From Microthyrium microscopicum (Eukaryota; Ascomycota; Dothideomycetes; Microthyriales; Microthyriaceae): DNA of 64,000 nt. Made by a program: the position numbers and the translations under genes. Location: NCBI GenBank assembly GCA_010405405.1, contig MU004243.1, positions 44,872 to 108,871 of the forward strand. The letters are read 5' to 3'. This document shows, one piece after another, positions 26,321-37,994 of this stretch. The notes under the pieces were generated by a model that had not been told where the DNA came from, searched no databases, and saw only the letters and a list, made by a program, of their open reading frames with translations. Numbering within the stretch: position 1 is the first letter of the stretch; each line of letters starts with the position of its first letter.

Positions 26321-27526
26321 ATGGCTGCTGTTCTGCCTCCAAACACCAACTGGCCTCCGCACTCGCACCCTTCTCTCCACAGACGTACCCAGTCCCATTC
26401 GTCCTCCGTGGTTTCCTTCCAGGAAAAGGTCGATCAACACGACACGGAGCAGCTCCCGGTCCTGAGCCACTCTATCAAGATAAAACCGTACCTGCGTAAA
26501 CTCTCCCTGCGCGACAACAATTCCAACAATCTTGACCTTTCTCGTCCAACCGCTGAAAACGAAAGCCTGGCTGGTCTGGGCTATTACGACGAATCGAGGT
26601 CTGGTTCTGAACTTGCGTTTACTCCCATTGTCACTACAGCCTCTAGGTCGCGGCATCAACGCTCCGCTAGCAACACCTCAACCTTCTCCACCTCTAGTAG
26701 TCAAAGGCCATCTGTTCCAACGCCTTTCAAACATACACCTCGTCCATATACACCGCCTATCGCCGCAACTCGATCATATACTGCGTCTTCTTTACTCAGT
26801 TCGTCTGATTCCGTAGAGGCAGAGGACATCATGGCGGACGAAGATTTTCGATTCCGCCAAAGGGCGTTTGAACATACCACCCGGCGGTCAGGTTCCATAG
26901 GGTCACTTCCAGCAGTACCCCAAACAATTCACATGCATTCTAGCTCTTCACTTACTAGGCTGAATGGCTCAAATATTTCACAGTCCAGTTTGCCTTCTGT
27001 ACCTACTTCAAGATCTCGTGGCGACACAATGCGCTCTGTGGACAGCTCGCGCGGTTCAATGGACAAGGCAATGCACATTTTCCGTGGTGGAAAAGACGAG
27101 CCTCTTGACCCCGCTACACGCGCGGCGAATATTATGGCTGCAAGAATAGCATACGCTGAACGGGAAGAAGCAAAGGAGCGCAAGGCTGAGAAAGAATATC
27201 TGAGACAGCAAAACCGCCGCCGTAACCACGAGCGCCCTCCTCGTGGCAGGTCTGAGAGCGCCACCACTGGTTCATCTAGCCAAAACGAGAAGATGCAGTT
27301 TGTTGGCAAGTCATATGATGAGTATACTCCTGCTCATAGTCGCACACTTCCTAAACATGTGCCTACGACTACAACTTCAGCCGCAACCAATGTCCAGAAC
27401 ATTCGCTCCGGCAGATCAGCGCAACCGGGGAAGAGCAAGACCTTGAAGAGTCGATGGCTTGGTTTTATGGCGTGGCTAAAGACTCGTTTGCTCAGATTGG
27501 GCAAGAAGATGAGCGGAGGACGCTAA
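26321..27526 (+). CDS. Ser-rich disordered protein with basic C-terminal helix (hypothetical)
   Basis: A single uninterrupted frame of 401 aa starting at ATG 26321 (context aataATGGCT). No catalytic domain is recognised. Features in order: Ser/His-rich N-terminus with HRRTQSHSSS, a typical basophilic-kinase type site; a KIKPYLRKLSLRD segment near residue 53; long Ser/Thr/Pro-rich low-complexity regions to about 250; a highly charged Arg/Glu helix at about 260-310 (AARIAYAEREEAKERKAEKE); and a basic amphipathic end (SRWLGFMAWLKTRLLRLGKK), which could bind acidic lipid. The length of clean frame, the non-random composition and the pyrimidine-rich leader argue for a real gene. Function is unknown; a phosphorylated peripheral-membrane adaptor is possible but speculative. 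Confidence 0.75.
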   Translation: MAAVLPPNTNWPPHSHPSLHRRTQSHSSSVVSFQEKVDQHDTEQLPVLSHSIKIKPYLRKLSLRDNNSNNLDLSRPTAENESLAGLGYYDESRSGSELAFTPIVTTASRSRHQRSASNTSTFSTSSSQRPSVPTPFKHTPRPYTPPIAATRSYTASSLLSSSDSVEAEDIMADEDFRFRQRAFEHTTRRSGSIGSLPAVPQTIHMHSSSSLTRLNGSNISQSSLPSVPTSRSRGDTMRSVDSSRGSMDKAMHIFRGGKDEPLDPATRAANIMAARIAYAEREEAKERKAEKEYLRQQNRRRNHERPPRGRSESATTGSSSQNEKMQFVGKSYDEYTPAHSRTLPKHVPTTTTSAATNVQNIRSGRSAQPGKSKTLKSRWLGFMAWLKTRLLRLGKKMSGGR

Positions 27527-28947
27527 GTCTTTACGAAACAATTTGGTACACATCAGTCAACCATTGTCGTATCTACGATACCATGAGCCAAGTCCCCTTT
27601 GCTCCAATACGATTACAAGGAAGTGATCCGACTTCCGAACATCAACCCAAAAACCACCTTCTTCCATGAACAAAACAACATGGACCCATTGTTGATACCA
27701 TGACGTATCGATTTTCCGACATTGGATTCGCAGCCGATACCCCGGAACAAATTGCTCCGGTCACGGTTTGCAGGCATTCTCACTTCATACCGTTATATTT
27801 GCAACGGAAGTGAGCAACCCGGGATATCCCATTTTCTTTCCGAAGTTAGACATGCTCTGAATAGCACTCTGGAGTTTTTCCATACATGGCCTCTTACAGT
27901 CATTGGCATATACCACCCCCCCTTAAACACCCTCCTGGACGAGATCGTGTAGGAGAACAATGATGATTCAAAACGACACCCATTTTACGACCCAAAGATA
28001 CGAGTTACGTGTCTACCTTCTACAAATTTTTCCCCATACTGCGTCAATTCATGTCGCGGGTCATTGGCACACCATTCCACTTATCACTCATGATCCTGAT
28101 TTATATGTCGATGCTCACGAGTATTGCAATGTTGATGAGCATTCACTTTTCCCATTTTCGGCACGAATCATTTTTGCGAAACCATTTTCTTGTTGAAATT
28201 ATACCCCTCGGATACCGAGTCTTGTGCCAGCAGCCATCGAGCTAGCAAAGCACAACGGGATGCTTTTTGTTGTTTGATTGTTTTGAAGGCATTGCAACAG
28301 GAGCAGCATTTTTATTTGTTTTACTGACTTTCATTATTTACTCTACTTTTGCATATCTATTCAAGATCCATCGGGATACAACTTGGGCATGCGGGAATGA
28401 TACCTGGCCATAGGCAGGCTTACTTTAGACTTCTTATCTTTGAGAAATACCACAAGATTGCCATTTTATTGAATGAAGGTTGCCATCTTGGGACTAAGTG
28501 CTGAAGATGTGACATTGTGGTAATTATTGAAGATTTGGCTCATGATTCATATTTTTCCTATATAACAATGAGGCAGCCCAAACTACATAACAACTAGTGA
28601 AGAATAAAGACGTGCAGCAGTCTCATGTCCTCAAAAACCTGGAGAACAGGACACAGCATCCGAGCATAAAAGCCGCCTGGACTCGTGTGGCCAATCCAAT
28701 GCCTACCAATTTTCCTGACGATTGAACCTCGTCAGTTTCAACTTAAACCACGGCTCTCCCAATTGCGCATGAATTTGGCCTCAGTGAAGAACAAACAGTA
28801 GCGACAGACTTTTGATGACTAGGATGAAAGTCCCGAAACTGTCCAACAATCTCGTTCGATGGACATCGGAAGGCCGCCGTTCACTCGCGAGTATGATACA
28901 ATAGAATAGTCGAGTCTACGCCGTAGCGGTTAGAGGAGGTGTAGCGT
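27527..28947. other. Convergent intergenic region
   Basis: Lies between the stop of the Ser-rich gene (+) and the stop of TOA1 (-). It should hold both 3' UTRs. No coding exon, tRNA or repeat is visible. Confidence 0.5.
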
Positions 28948-30529
28948 CTACCACTCGAATTCGCCTGTCGCTTTGTGGAAGAGATATCTAAGCAACGATT
29001 AGTATGCCTCAACAAGGAGACCTGCCGCGACATCACTTACTCTTTTCCGCCAGTAGCAAGTACACCATCTTTCAGTGTGCACTTCCACTTTGGGTTCTTC
29101 TGTTAGCATCGTGCAATGATGAGTAAGTCTGACAAAAGAAAAAATGGATAAAAGAAAATGTTAGAATAAATACCTTGTTCTTGACGCGGTTGACCTTGTC
29201 CCAGGTGCAGAGAATCATCTCGCCCAGGGGACCTTCGTCGTCTTCTTTCTGCTCTTCCATTTCGTCTTCAGAATCGTCTAGGTCAGAGTTGATTGCGTCT
29301 TCATCTTCTTCGTCATCAGGACCGTCAAGTTGAGCTGGTCGTGCCCGAGAAACTTTGCTGGCTGATGGCTTTGCGAGAGATTTGGATGATGTGGCACGTG
29401 TTGTTAGTTCGTGGAATACTTGCGAGTCGTCTTGAGACCATTGCTCTTCTAGATGACGCTTGAGCAAACCATCGACAGCAATGCGGTCGTTAACAGATGC
29501 ACGCGAGCTAGTCACGATGTCATCCCAAGTTGCAGGCGAATCGCCAGCACCATCAGTTTGAGAGTAGTTGGGAGGCCCACGTTGGCCTTGGCCTGGAGCG
29601 GGCATCTGCTGAGGACGCTGTTGTTGCTGCGGCTGCTGAAGTCCTCGTTGTTGAGGCAGACCAGACGCCTGAATAGAAGCATTGGCTTGAGGGCCAAATT
29701 GCTGTACAAGATTGTTTGCAGCACGCTGTTGAGCAACCGGATTGATTCCCGCTCCATTGTAATTCGACATGGGGTTATAGCTAGGCTCATACTTGATCTC
29801 GGGTGGCTGTTTTGGCACTTGCTGCTGCGGTTGATATTTGACATCAGACTCGCCATTCTTCACAGACAGCGCGTCATTAGACTCTTGCTTGGCTGGAGGA
29901 GGCGGAACTGGATCCCATGGCATCTTAGCGACATGGAGCTTGGTGAGATTCTCTTGCCATGCCTACAAATCATCCTGTCAGCTTTTATTTGGAGCATGAA
30001 AAGGGGGAGTTTGATATCACGTGAGTGCCAAGAAATGGTGCGTGGCGTGTTGGGCCCTTATAAAGTCTGAAATAGAAGGCTGGCCCCCCGCATTCTCGCC
30101 TCGCCTTTACCGCAGACTTTCCCCTTCCAAAGAAGAGCAACCAAAGCCCAACTTTTTTACTCACGCAACCATTTCTCATCACAATTCTTGAGTAGAACCC
30201 TCGTTCTGATAGATTTTGATGAAATCTTCAACCAGCGAGCAAATGATGACTCAAAAAGTGATGGGAGGGATGTGGCGATGGAAAACAGCTTGGAATTGCT
30301 TACCTTTTGCAGGTCTACCAACGTCTCTGGAGCATATCCTCCTTCCTCGAAATCAGTCTGCGCAGCATGCACAGTCTTTTCCATGATCTGGCGATAGATA
30401 TCGCCCTGAGCAGGTCAGCATCAGCTTAGAACTACGCTTCAAAGGGGTTCCAACAACAACGGCAACAGCACCTCCCCAGGAACGGTGGCGGGACAGAGCG
30501 GCGCAACTTACGACTACTTGGTTGGACAT
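28948..30529 (-). CDS. TOA1: Transcription initiation factor IIA large (alpha/beta) subunit
   Basis: Five exons on the minus strand: 30529-30512, 30405-30304, 29962-29174, 29099-29041 and 28987-28948, giving 335 aa. The first exon encodes only MSNQVV. TFIIA joins TBP on TATA DNA in the pre-initiation complex in the nucleus. The N-terminal helical-bundle domain is at residues 1-53 (GDIYRQIMEKTV, AQTDFEEGGYAPETLVDLQK, AWQENLTKLHVAK). Then comes a Gln/Pro-rich linker, an acidic stretch (DDEEDEDAINSDLDDSEDE) and the C-terminal beta-barrel (MILCTWDKVNRVKNK, WKCTLKDGVLATGGKEY, ATGEFEW at the end). Every splice junction rejoins conserved TFIIA sequence. Intron 2 is long for this genome (341 nt, 29963-30303) and carries a TCACGTGA site. 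The gene lies on the same strand as WC-2 and downstream of it. Confidence 0.95.
30017..30024. promoter_or_regulatory. TCACGTGA palindrome in TOA1 intron 2
   Basis: Perfect 8 bp palindrome with the CACGTG E-box core bound by bHLH factors of the Cbf1/USF type. It sits within the unusually long second intron of TOA1. The same 8-mer also lies upstream of TOA1 and between WC-2 and RAD50, so this copy may be regulatory. A chance match is possible. Confidence 0.35.
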
Positions 30530-31361
30530 GATGACCGACTGATTGCCTCAAACAGCGCGACTGGTGATGAAATCTATCTTGTATCGCGAACTTCTAGATG
30601 GAGAGGACTTGACGCAGTGCTAGTGAGGCCGATGAGCTCGAGCCAGTTAGGCGATGAGTTCGACCCCCCGCAACTTTCTGCTCTGCAAAGAAAGCTTCGT
30701 CTAAACTGTATCCTCGTCCTGGCTTTATCTGGTTTATGGTTTGGCGGTGGTTTAAGGGCTGCGCAGGGTGTGGGATAGTGGTATGGCTAACTGGTGTGAT
30801 GGGATCTGGGTGGATTGTAATGGTGAGAGTTACAAGGCAGTGGCAGCAATTGGGGGGTACATCAGTCTTGGCGTCACGTGAATCCTCACCCAATTCACCT
30901 CCTTCCTATTTTGGCAGTCTCTTTTACCATTTTGGACTTTTGGCCTTGAGACGAGTCACCTTGCTAACCATTTCATTGATCGGTCTATGCAGTCTCTCTT
31001 CTTTCACTTTTGAGCAATTTCACCTCTAGAATGGAAATAAATCCAGCGTGTTGAGGTCACACTCATTGGCGGCAATTTCAGCTTTTGAGGTAGAAATATG
31101 TCATTAAGATCATACTAGAAGTCTAACAACACATATATGTATTGTATGAATTGTGTATGATATGCATAGATGATACCGGAGGATCTCTAATTCAGGGTGT
31201 TCTCTTTGCTTTCTCTCCACCTTGCGACTGGATGTCCTTCGAGTGACTACGATTCACTGGTAGCGACACGAGACGAACAGAAACCGATTCTGGATTATGA
31301 CTGAGTAGGTAGTGTTAATAATGCCCCAAGGACGAGCCACAAGCACAAAAGGCCTATTGCT
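30530..31361. promoter_or_regulatory. Region between WC-2 3' end and TOA1 start, with a TCACGTGA site
   Basis: Holds the TOA1 promoter and the WC-2 3' UTR; no coding exon is supported. A perfect TCACGTGA lies at 30874-30881, about 345 bp upstream of the TOA1 start codon, followed by pyrimidine-rich DNA. Confidence 0.45.
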
Positions 31362-32763
31362 TCAGCTTCCAATCGTTCCCTGTGAAGGCTGTGATTGTGA
31401 AGGCCCTGCCCTTTTCTTCTCTTTCTTCGCCCACCGTACTAGAAAATAGTGTCAGTAGCCATCAGAGCAAGCTTTTGTGAAAGCACTTACATCCGCAAGC
31501 ATTACATAAGGTTTTTGGCCCATTGGGTCCTTTGCGCCATTCGGGGGAATCCAGTGTCCCGCAGTCGGTGCATACATATTCATCTGCTAGTTTTATTTTC
31601 TTCTTCTTTTCTTGACCTGCTCGTTGTTCTCGATCGGTGGAGATTGCTATGCCCGCGTCACCCTTGATCAGAGCTGGACTTACTGCGCCTGTACTTATGC
31701 CATGAGAGCGCTCGCCATGACGCAACCCAGTCAACATTTCAATATGCTCAATTGGAGTTGCTCCTTCGTATCTTGCCATCTTGTCGTTGATACTGTCAGG
31801 TCTAGATGCTGCAAGTGCTTCACTGAGGTTCTGTCTTGTGAGCGCCGTATTAGATATGGAGGGCTTAGGTGGAGGTGGCATCCCATCGTAGGATGACGGT
31901 GCGCCGTTGTCGGTTTCCGTTTTTGGTTCTGTTCTTTGATCGTCAGATGCTGTGGTGATTGTCTGTCCATCTCTCCTCGATATCATTTGATCTTCTTGCT
32001 CCAGCTCCTCCTTTTCTTCCCGCTTCAATTCTTCGATCTTCCGAAGCAGTCTTTCATTCTCAATCTTATGCTCTAGGAATGAGTCGAGCATGTGTGCATT
32101 CTTCTCAGGGTAGGGTCTGGATACTATAAACACTCCTCGACAAATTCGAGCGCCCTCATTGTAGCTGTTAGAGTTGAGAACCTCAGTCCCAAAATGAGGA
32201 TGACCGTATGCTTCAAAGATGGCATAGCTCTGCTGATCGGCCTTTTCAAAGCGATAAAAGAATCGCAGTTGGTTCTGAGAAGCAATGGATTCGTTGTACT
32301 CTCGGCGTACCATGCTTTTATCCAAGGGATGCACATAATCAACGAGAAACCTTGATTTGAGGCTCGAGGGTTCGTGGCCAGTCAACTCTTTGCATGACTG
32401 AGATACGTATTGCATTCTTCCATCAGGCGAAAGGATAATCAAGAGGTCTTTCAACTCAGCCAGTATTTGACGTGACCAGTGCCGTCGTTTGGTAAATTCG
32501 GTCAACGTGCTTCCTGTTCCTGGAGCTGGAGGCACGCCAAATCCAGTGGGCAAAGGGCCGGCGCCAACTTGTGCGGATCCAGCTTCATTTGCTGGGACCA
32601 TTGCACTGCTAGTTGTGGCAAGGCTGGCTTGGATAGTGGTAGACTCTGAGGCTCGGGAGTCGGGCGCATATTGATTTGCGGTACTGCCATAATTGCTAGT
32701 GGATGTGCCAGGGGTTTCGGCCATGGATACATCAGTACCTCCATCAAATAGATCTTGAGACAT
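31362..32763 (-). CDS. wc-2: White Collar-2: PAS and GATA zinc-finger transcription factor
   Basis: Two exons, 32763-31491 and 31438-31362, with a 52 nt intron, giving 449 aa. In Neurospora WC-2 pairs with the blue-light photoreceptor WC-1 through PAS domains to form the White Collar Complex, which drives light-induced genes and the circadian gene frq. Seen here: a disordered N-terminus; a PAS domain at about residues 93-215 ([46 protein letters not shown]); a charged coiled coil at about 230-262; and a C-terminal GATA finger with C398-X2-C401-X18-C420-X2-C423 and [20 protein letters not shown]. The intron falls right after the NACG of the finger; splicing restores LRWAKKEKK, the basic tail expected of this family. 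Reading through the intron would lose that DNA-contacting tail. The gene is divergent with RAD50. Confidence 0.95.
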
Positions 32764-33321
32764 ACGGCGCGAGGCCGCGGTGGCTAACTATGTGCCTGTA
32801 AGTATAATTTAACGGTAGTTGGATATCGATGATAGGGCCTACAGACTTCGGACCCATTAGAAAACATTCTCTCTACCATATCAGCAGGAAAACTGGATGA
32901 TTCTGTCGTCTTTCATTCAGTATTGCACTTCTCACCGCTCGTGCGCCTGATAATGGGAAGGGTGAGACCATCTAGGCAAACATGGGCATTCGAAATCCGA
33001 TGTTGCATGTAGCCAATGGCGACACATGGGCTTTTTGGGTTCGAGATCTCTTACCTCAAAGCAGGCTCTTGTTCCTTCCTAAACGGGACGAAAATGAGGT
33101 CATCTCCTTCCAAATGTCTCAAATTGGCATCACGTGATATCGCGCTTCTTTTTGAGCTTGGAGCCTTGGGAGCCTAGCTTTCACCACCGCGTCGCGCGTG
33201 TCACTAACTTCAAATTCTACACTTCAATGTTTCCTTGAGAGGTCTTCATAGGCCATGGGAACTTGGACATCTCAAAAACACTCCTACCACCACTCCCACT
33301 ACACTCATCATCAACTCCGCC
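32764..33321. promoter_or_regulatory. Shared divergent promoter of WC-2 and RAD50
   Basis: 558 bp separate the two start codons (WC-2 to the left, RAD50 to the right). A perfect TCACGTGA palindrome lies at 33130-33137, 192 bp before RAD50 and 367 bp before WC-2. CT-rich DNA with CAC/ATC runs precedes the RAD50 ATG. Co-regulation is only a suggestion from the layout. Confidence 0.55.
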
Positions 33322-36300
33322 ATGTCGAAAATCAATCGGCTCCTAATCTCAGGGTAAGCCAAATATCTCGACTATTCCTCCTACTTTTCCGGAACTAATT
33401 GCGCTCTAGCATTCGGTCCTTTGATCCACATGCCAGTGAGGTTATCAAAATCTATACACCACTGACCTTGATCGTTGGTCCCAATGGCTCTGGCAAAACA
33501 GTAAGCAACCGGTCCCACGTTCCAGAGAAAGTTGCTAACGGGAAAATAGACTATCATCGAATGTTTGCGATACATAACCACCGGCGAATTGCCTCCAAAC
33601 TCTGCTACAGGCGGAGCATGGCTCCACGATCCAAAACTAGTCGGAGAGAACGAAGTCCTGGGTCACATAAAGATGTCTTTCACTGGAACTGCTGGCGAGT
33701 ACATGATTTGTGATCGAAAGTTACAACTCACCGTGAAGAAGGCATCGCGGTCGCAAAAGGCCCTGGAGGGCGTTCTAAAGATAATAAAGAAGAATGGCGA
33801 GGAAACCGTGGTATCGAGCAAAAGATTGGAATTGGATGAAATTATGCCCAAACATCTGGGTGTGTCAAAGGTGATCTTGGAGTCGGTCATATTCTGTCAT
33901 CAAGACGACAGCTTGTGGCCCATGAGTGCATCAAGCGTGCTGAAGACCAAATTTGATGCCATCTTCGAAGCTTCAAAATACACAAAGGCAGTCAACGAGC
34001 TCAAACTCTCCCGGAAGGATCTACATGATCAATTGGGGGTCCTCAAGCTCGCCTTGGAGCATGCAGAGAAAACGAAAGTGAAGCGAGCCGTAGCAGAAGA
34101 GAAAATGCAGAAGCTGTATGATGTACTTGAATCACTGAGAGAGCAACATGCAAAGATTACGGAAGATCTCAAAGTCGCCAACGCAAAGGCAACCGAGGCT
34201 TGGGACCATGCAGCAGGTTTTGAGCGTATACTCAGCGATCTAAACTCTAAACGCGTTGTAGCAAGCACGTTGAAAGACAGCCTAGAGACCAGTGGGATGA
34301 GTATCACCAAAATGTCCGAGTCTGACGAAGAGCTTCTCAAGATGCAGGCTGAATATGGCGCTTACGTCGCCAAACTCCAGAACGAAAAGGACGCTTTGTC
34401 CCGTCGCTGGGAAGAGGTCAATTCCAGCATGAAAAAAAGCCGACAAGCGCTTGGAAATAAACAGACTGAAGTTGGCATGTTTAAGAATGCTATGAACCAG
34501 TACGAGCGACAAGTTCAGACTCGGAAGGCGCTGGTCAAGGAGATTGCCGCTGTGTACTCTATTCGTGGGTTTGACAATGAGATCAGTGATGATCTGGTTG
34601 ACGACTTTAAGCAACGCCTTGACCGACTACTGCGAGACGAGAAGTCAGCAGCGGATCACGCACGCGAAGAGCACCAGTCTGAGCTTTCAAAAGCTCAATC
34701 CAGTCTCAGCGGGCTCACCGGGAAGCGAACTTCCCTCACACATTCCCAAGGCGTTGCGAAAGCACGTCGAGATGCAAATGAATCCAAAATATCGGATTTG
34801 CAACGCCAAGTCAACCTCATGGACGTCGATGAGGGCCGTAAAGCTGTCCTGGAAACTCGTGTTCAAGATTTGAGTGAACGCCACCAGCGATCAAAGGCAG
34901 AGTTTGAGAAAGCAGACTGGACACATCAAGTCGAAAATGCTGAATCCACTCTCTCTTCATTGTCGGAAAAGAAAGATCGACTTGATGCAGAACAAGTCGA
35001 GGCCGCGCGACATGCTGCCGACCTTGGCCAGCTTGATTACTTAGTTCAAGAGCTCAAGAGTAGGCGGAAGCTGCTCGATACAAACACCAAGAGCTATGAC
35101 AAGCAGTTCCGCTCTCTGCTTCAAGGCGACTGGAGTCCACAAACTGTTGAGCAAAAGTACAAGCAGGTGATGGAGGATTACAATGACGCTGTCAAGAGTG
35201 CAGAAGTCCATCGCGATCGTTTGCAGCGCGACTTGGAGCAGGAGAACTACAAGCTTCGGGAAGCTACCCGCTCTCTGGAGACGAAACGAAAGCAGTCCGC
35301 AGACAGCTACTCAGCTATCAAAGCAGTAACGGATGAGGAGCCTGCTGATTATGAAAAGACCCTTGCAGAGCTCGAAGATAGTTATGAGATTGGCAAATCC
35401 GATCAGACAATGTTCCAAGTCCTAGATGACTACTACACAAAGTGCGAGGAGGTTGGAGGTAAAAAGAATCTCTGCCAGCTCTGCCAGCGCAGCTTTTCCA
35501 GCCCTACAGAGAAGAAAACTTTCCTTACCCGCGTCGAGAAATTGCGCAAAGATCGCTTGGCGGCTATGAACGACGACGTTCAGCGATCTATCGAAGAGGA
35601 TACTCTCAAATTTCGAGCCATTCGTCACACCTATGACACATGGATTCAGGTTACAGCAGAGATCCCTGATCATCAAAAACTGCAATCCGAGCTAGAATGC
35701 AACCGAGACAAGCTCAATCTAGAGCTGGAGAAAGCTGACGAGACCGTCAAGGAACGTAGTACCGCAAAGCGAGATGCGGAGCAGCTAAATAAGCCCATCC
35801 AAAGCATTACCAAATGCCTGTCAGAAATATCGACGTTTGAGTCTCAGCTCCATGACCTCGAGGCCAAACAAAATGCAATGGGCAAGATCCGATCAACAAC
35901 TGCGATTCAAGATGAGATCAAGCTTGTCAACGGTGAGATCAAGTCAGCTACAGCAGAGGTCAACCGAATTAGAACGGAACGAGAGCGCTGTCAGCACTTG
36001 ATCTTTGCTCTTTATGGCGAACTTAGTGATGCTAGCGCCAAGTACACACAGATTCAACATGACTTGGCGAAAAAATTGTCGCTGGAGACTCAGATCACAG
36101 AAAACCAGGCCCAATCGGCTCAAGAAAAAGAGTACTTGAAGCGTATGGAACAAGACCTTCAAGTACTCGCTCCTGAAATTGCTCAAATGCAAGAAAAGCT
36201 CAACGATATCGCGGATCGAGGTAATGGGCGAGAGCGAGAAGCGCAAGCCAGCATCTCCAAAGTCAAAGACAGTATCAGCCGCTTGGCCTTGCAGAGCCAC

Positions 36301-37335
36301 GAGATTGATGACTTCATCTCACGCGGCGGACCTTTGGATCTTGCGCGAGGCACTCGAGAGATGGAAAGCCTAGAAGCAGACATCAAGAAACTTGAAGCTG
36401 AAGCCCATAGTGTTGGCAAAGAAGTAAACAAGGCTGATAAGGAGCTCCGGAATCATGACGACCGCAAGCAGTCTATTGCCCAAAATTTGACATACCGCGC
36501 CAACCAGAAGAAGCTCGCTGATGTTGAGCTTGCCATTGCCCAAGCAGAATCTACTAACGCAGAGCGAGATCGAGCTCATTACAATGAAGAAGGTGAAACG
36601 TGGCAGCGAGAGCGCAATCGTCTAAGCGCAGAGCAGGCAACTATTTCTGGCGAAGTGGGGTCCAAAGATGACCAGCTCACCGATCTAAACAAAGAGTACT
36701 TACTGGAGTATAAAGATGCCATTGTGGTGTACCAGCGCTGCTTCATCACCCTCAAGGTGACAGAAAGCGCCATCAGTGATCTGGACAAGTATGCAAAGGC
36801 TCTCGACAAAGCTATCCTGAAATACCACAGCGCCAAGATGGATGAGATCAACCGCATTATTGAGGAGCTCTGGCGCAAAACTTACCGCGGCTCGGATGTT
36901 GATACAATTTTTATCCGCTCAGATCCTGATAGCGGCAAGGCCAAGTCATACAACTATCGTGTCGTGATGGTCAAGCAAGATGCGGAGATGGATATGCGTG
37001 GGCGGTGCAGCGCTGGACAGAAAGTCCTCGCCAGCATTATCATCCGTCTAGCACTTGCGGAGTGCTTCAGCACAAAGTGCGGCGTGATCGCTCTAGATGA
37101 GCCAACTACAAACCTAGACCGCGACAACATTCGTTCTCTAGGCCAGTCTCTCAACGAGCTCATCCGCTATCGCCGCAAGCAAGCCAACTTCCAGCTCATT
37201 GTCATTACTCACGACGAGGAGTTCTTGCGGCAGATGAAGTGCGCGGACCTTTGTGATGAATACTTCCGAATCTCGAGAAGCGACAAGCAAAAGTCTTCGA
37301 TTACGAAGCAGTCTATTAGCGAAGTGTACCGTTGA
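33322..37335 (+). CDS. rad50: DNA double-strand break repair ATPase Rad50
   Basis: Three exons, 33322-33353, 33410-33500 and 33550-37335 (introns of 56 and 49 nt), giving 1,302 aa, close to the ~1,312 of yeast Rad50. Rad50 is the SMC-like ATPase of the Mre11-Rad50-Nbs1/Xrs2 complex, which tethers and processes DNA ends and acts at telomeres and in meiosis. Visible parts: N-terminal KINRLLISGIRSF and Walker A GPNGSGKT at 34-41; a Q-loop near FCHQDDSLWP; a long coiled coil; the zinc hook C683-Q-L-C686 at its apex; the return coiled coil; the ABC signature SAGQK near 1195; and Walker B VIALDEPTTNLD with D1224-E1225. Intron 2 falls within the Walker A motif (after the Thr of GKT) and splicing rejoins GKTTIIECLRY. 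No damage is seen. Confidence 0.97.
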
Positions 37336-37994
37336 AAGACTTGAGACTTTGCAGATTTCTTGTCCGTGTCATTATGGTTTTCAACGTTATTGGAGCGAGT
37401 TCAAACATCAGCATTGCTTGCGTGGAGTTAATCATCAGATCATCTACCGGTTATCAAGGTAGATAAAAAGGCTTCTCGGGATTCATAGCTGACGCTTGTG
37501 AATATCACTCTGGCAAATTTCATGCGGAACATGTTCATACTGTTGTTACCCTCAATACACATAGTTGTTGTGATGTATCATGAAACTTCTCTCTATCTTA
37601 CATTGTTCTTTTCCTTGACAATTAGGTCTGTAGGTTATCAGCAGTAGTAAGACTGTTAAACTGGCTTCCCCCAAATCAGCGTGAATGGTGATCAACGTAG
37701 GATAACAATGATAGACTTGAGGATGACTCCGAGGATAATCGCAAAATGGTACATATGGTCAAGGCATCCAGGCTAGTTATGATCAACCTAAGTGACATAG
37801 GCGATTTTGAGAGAGCTGTCTGTTGGCCCCGTCCGTAGGTTCAAAGTGGATAGTAGTATTTCTACAGCCTGATATATCAAAACCAGCAACATATCAACAA
37901 CTCCCTACGCCTCCCTACGCCTCCTCCTTTAATATCAACAAAAGGCTAATAGTATGTATACAAGACCATGAACAATCAACCAGACATGCACAAT
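37336..37994. other. Convergent intergenic region
   Basis: Between the RAD50 stop (+) and the stop of the type II membrane protein (-); presumably both 3' UTRs. It contains a short direct repeat of CTCCCTACGC near 37,900-37,920. No gene is visible. Confidence 0.5.
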
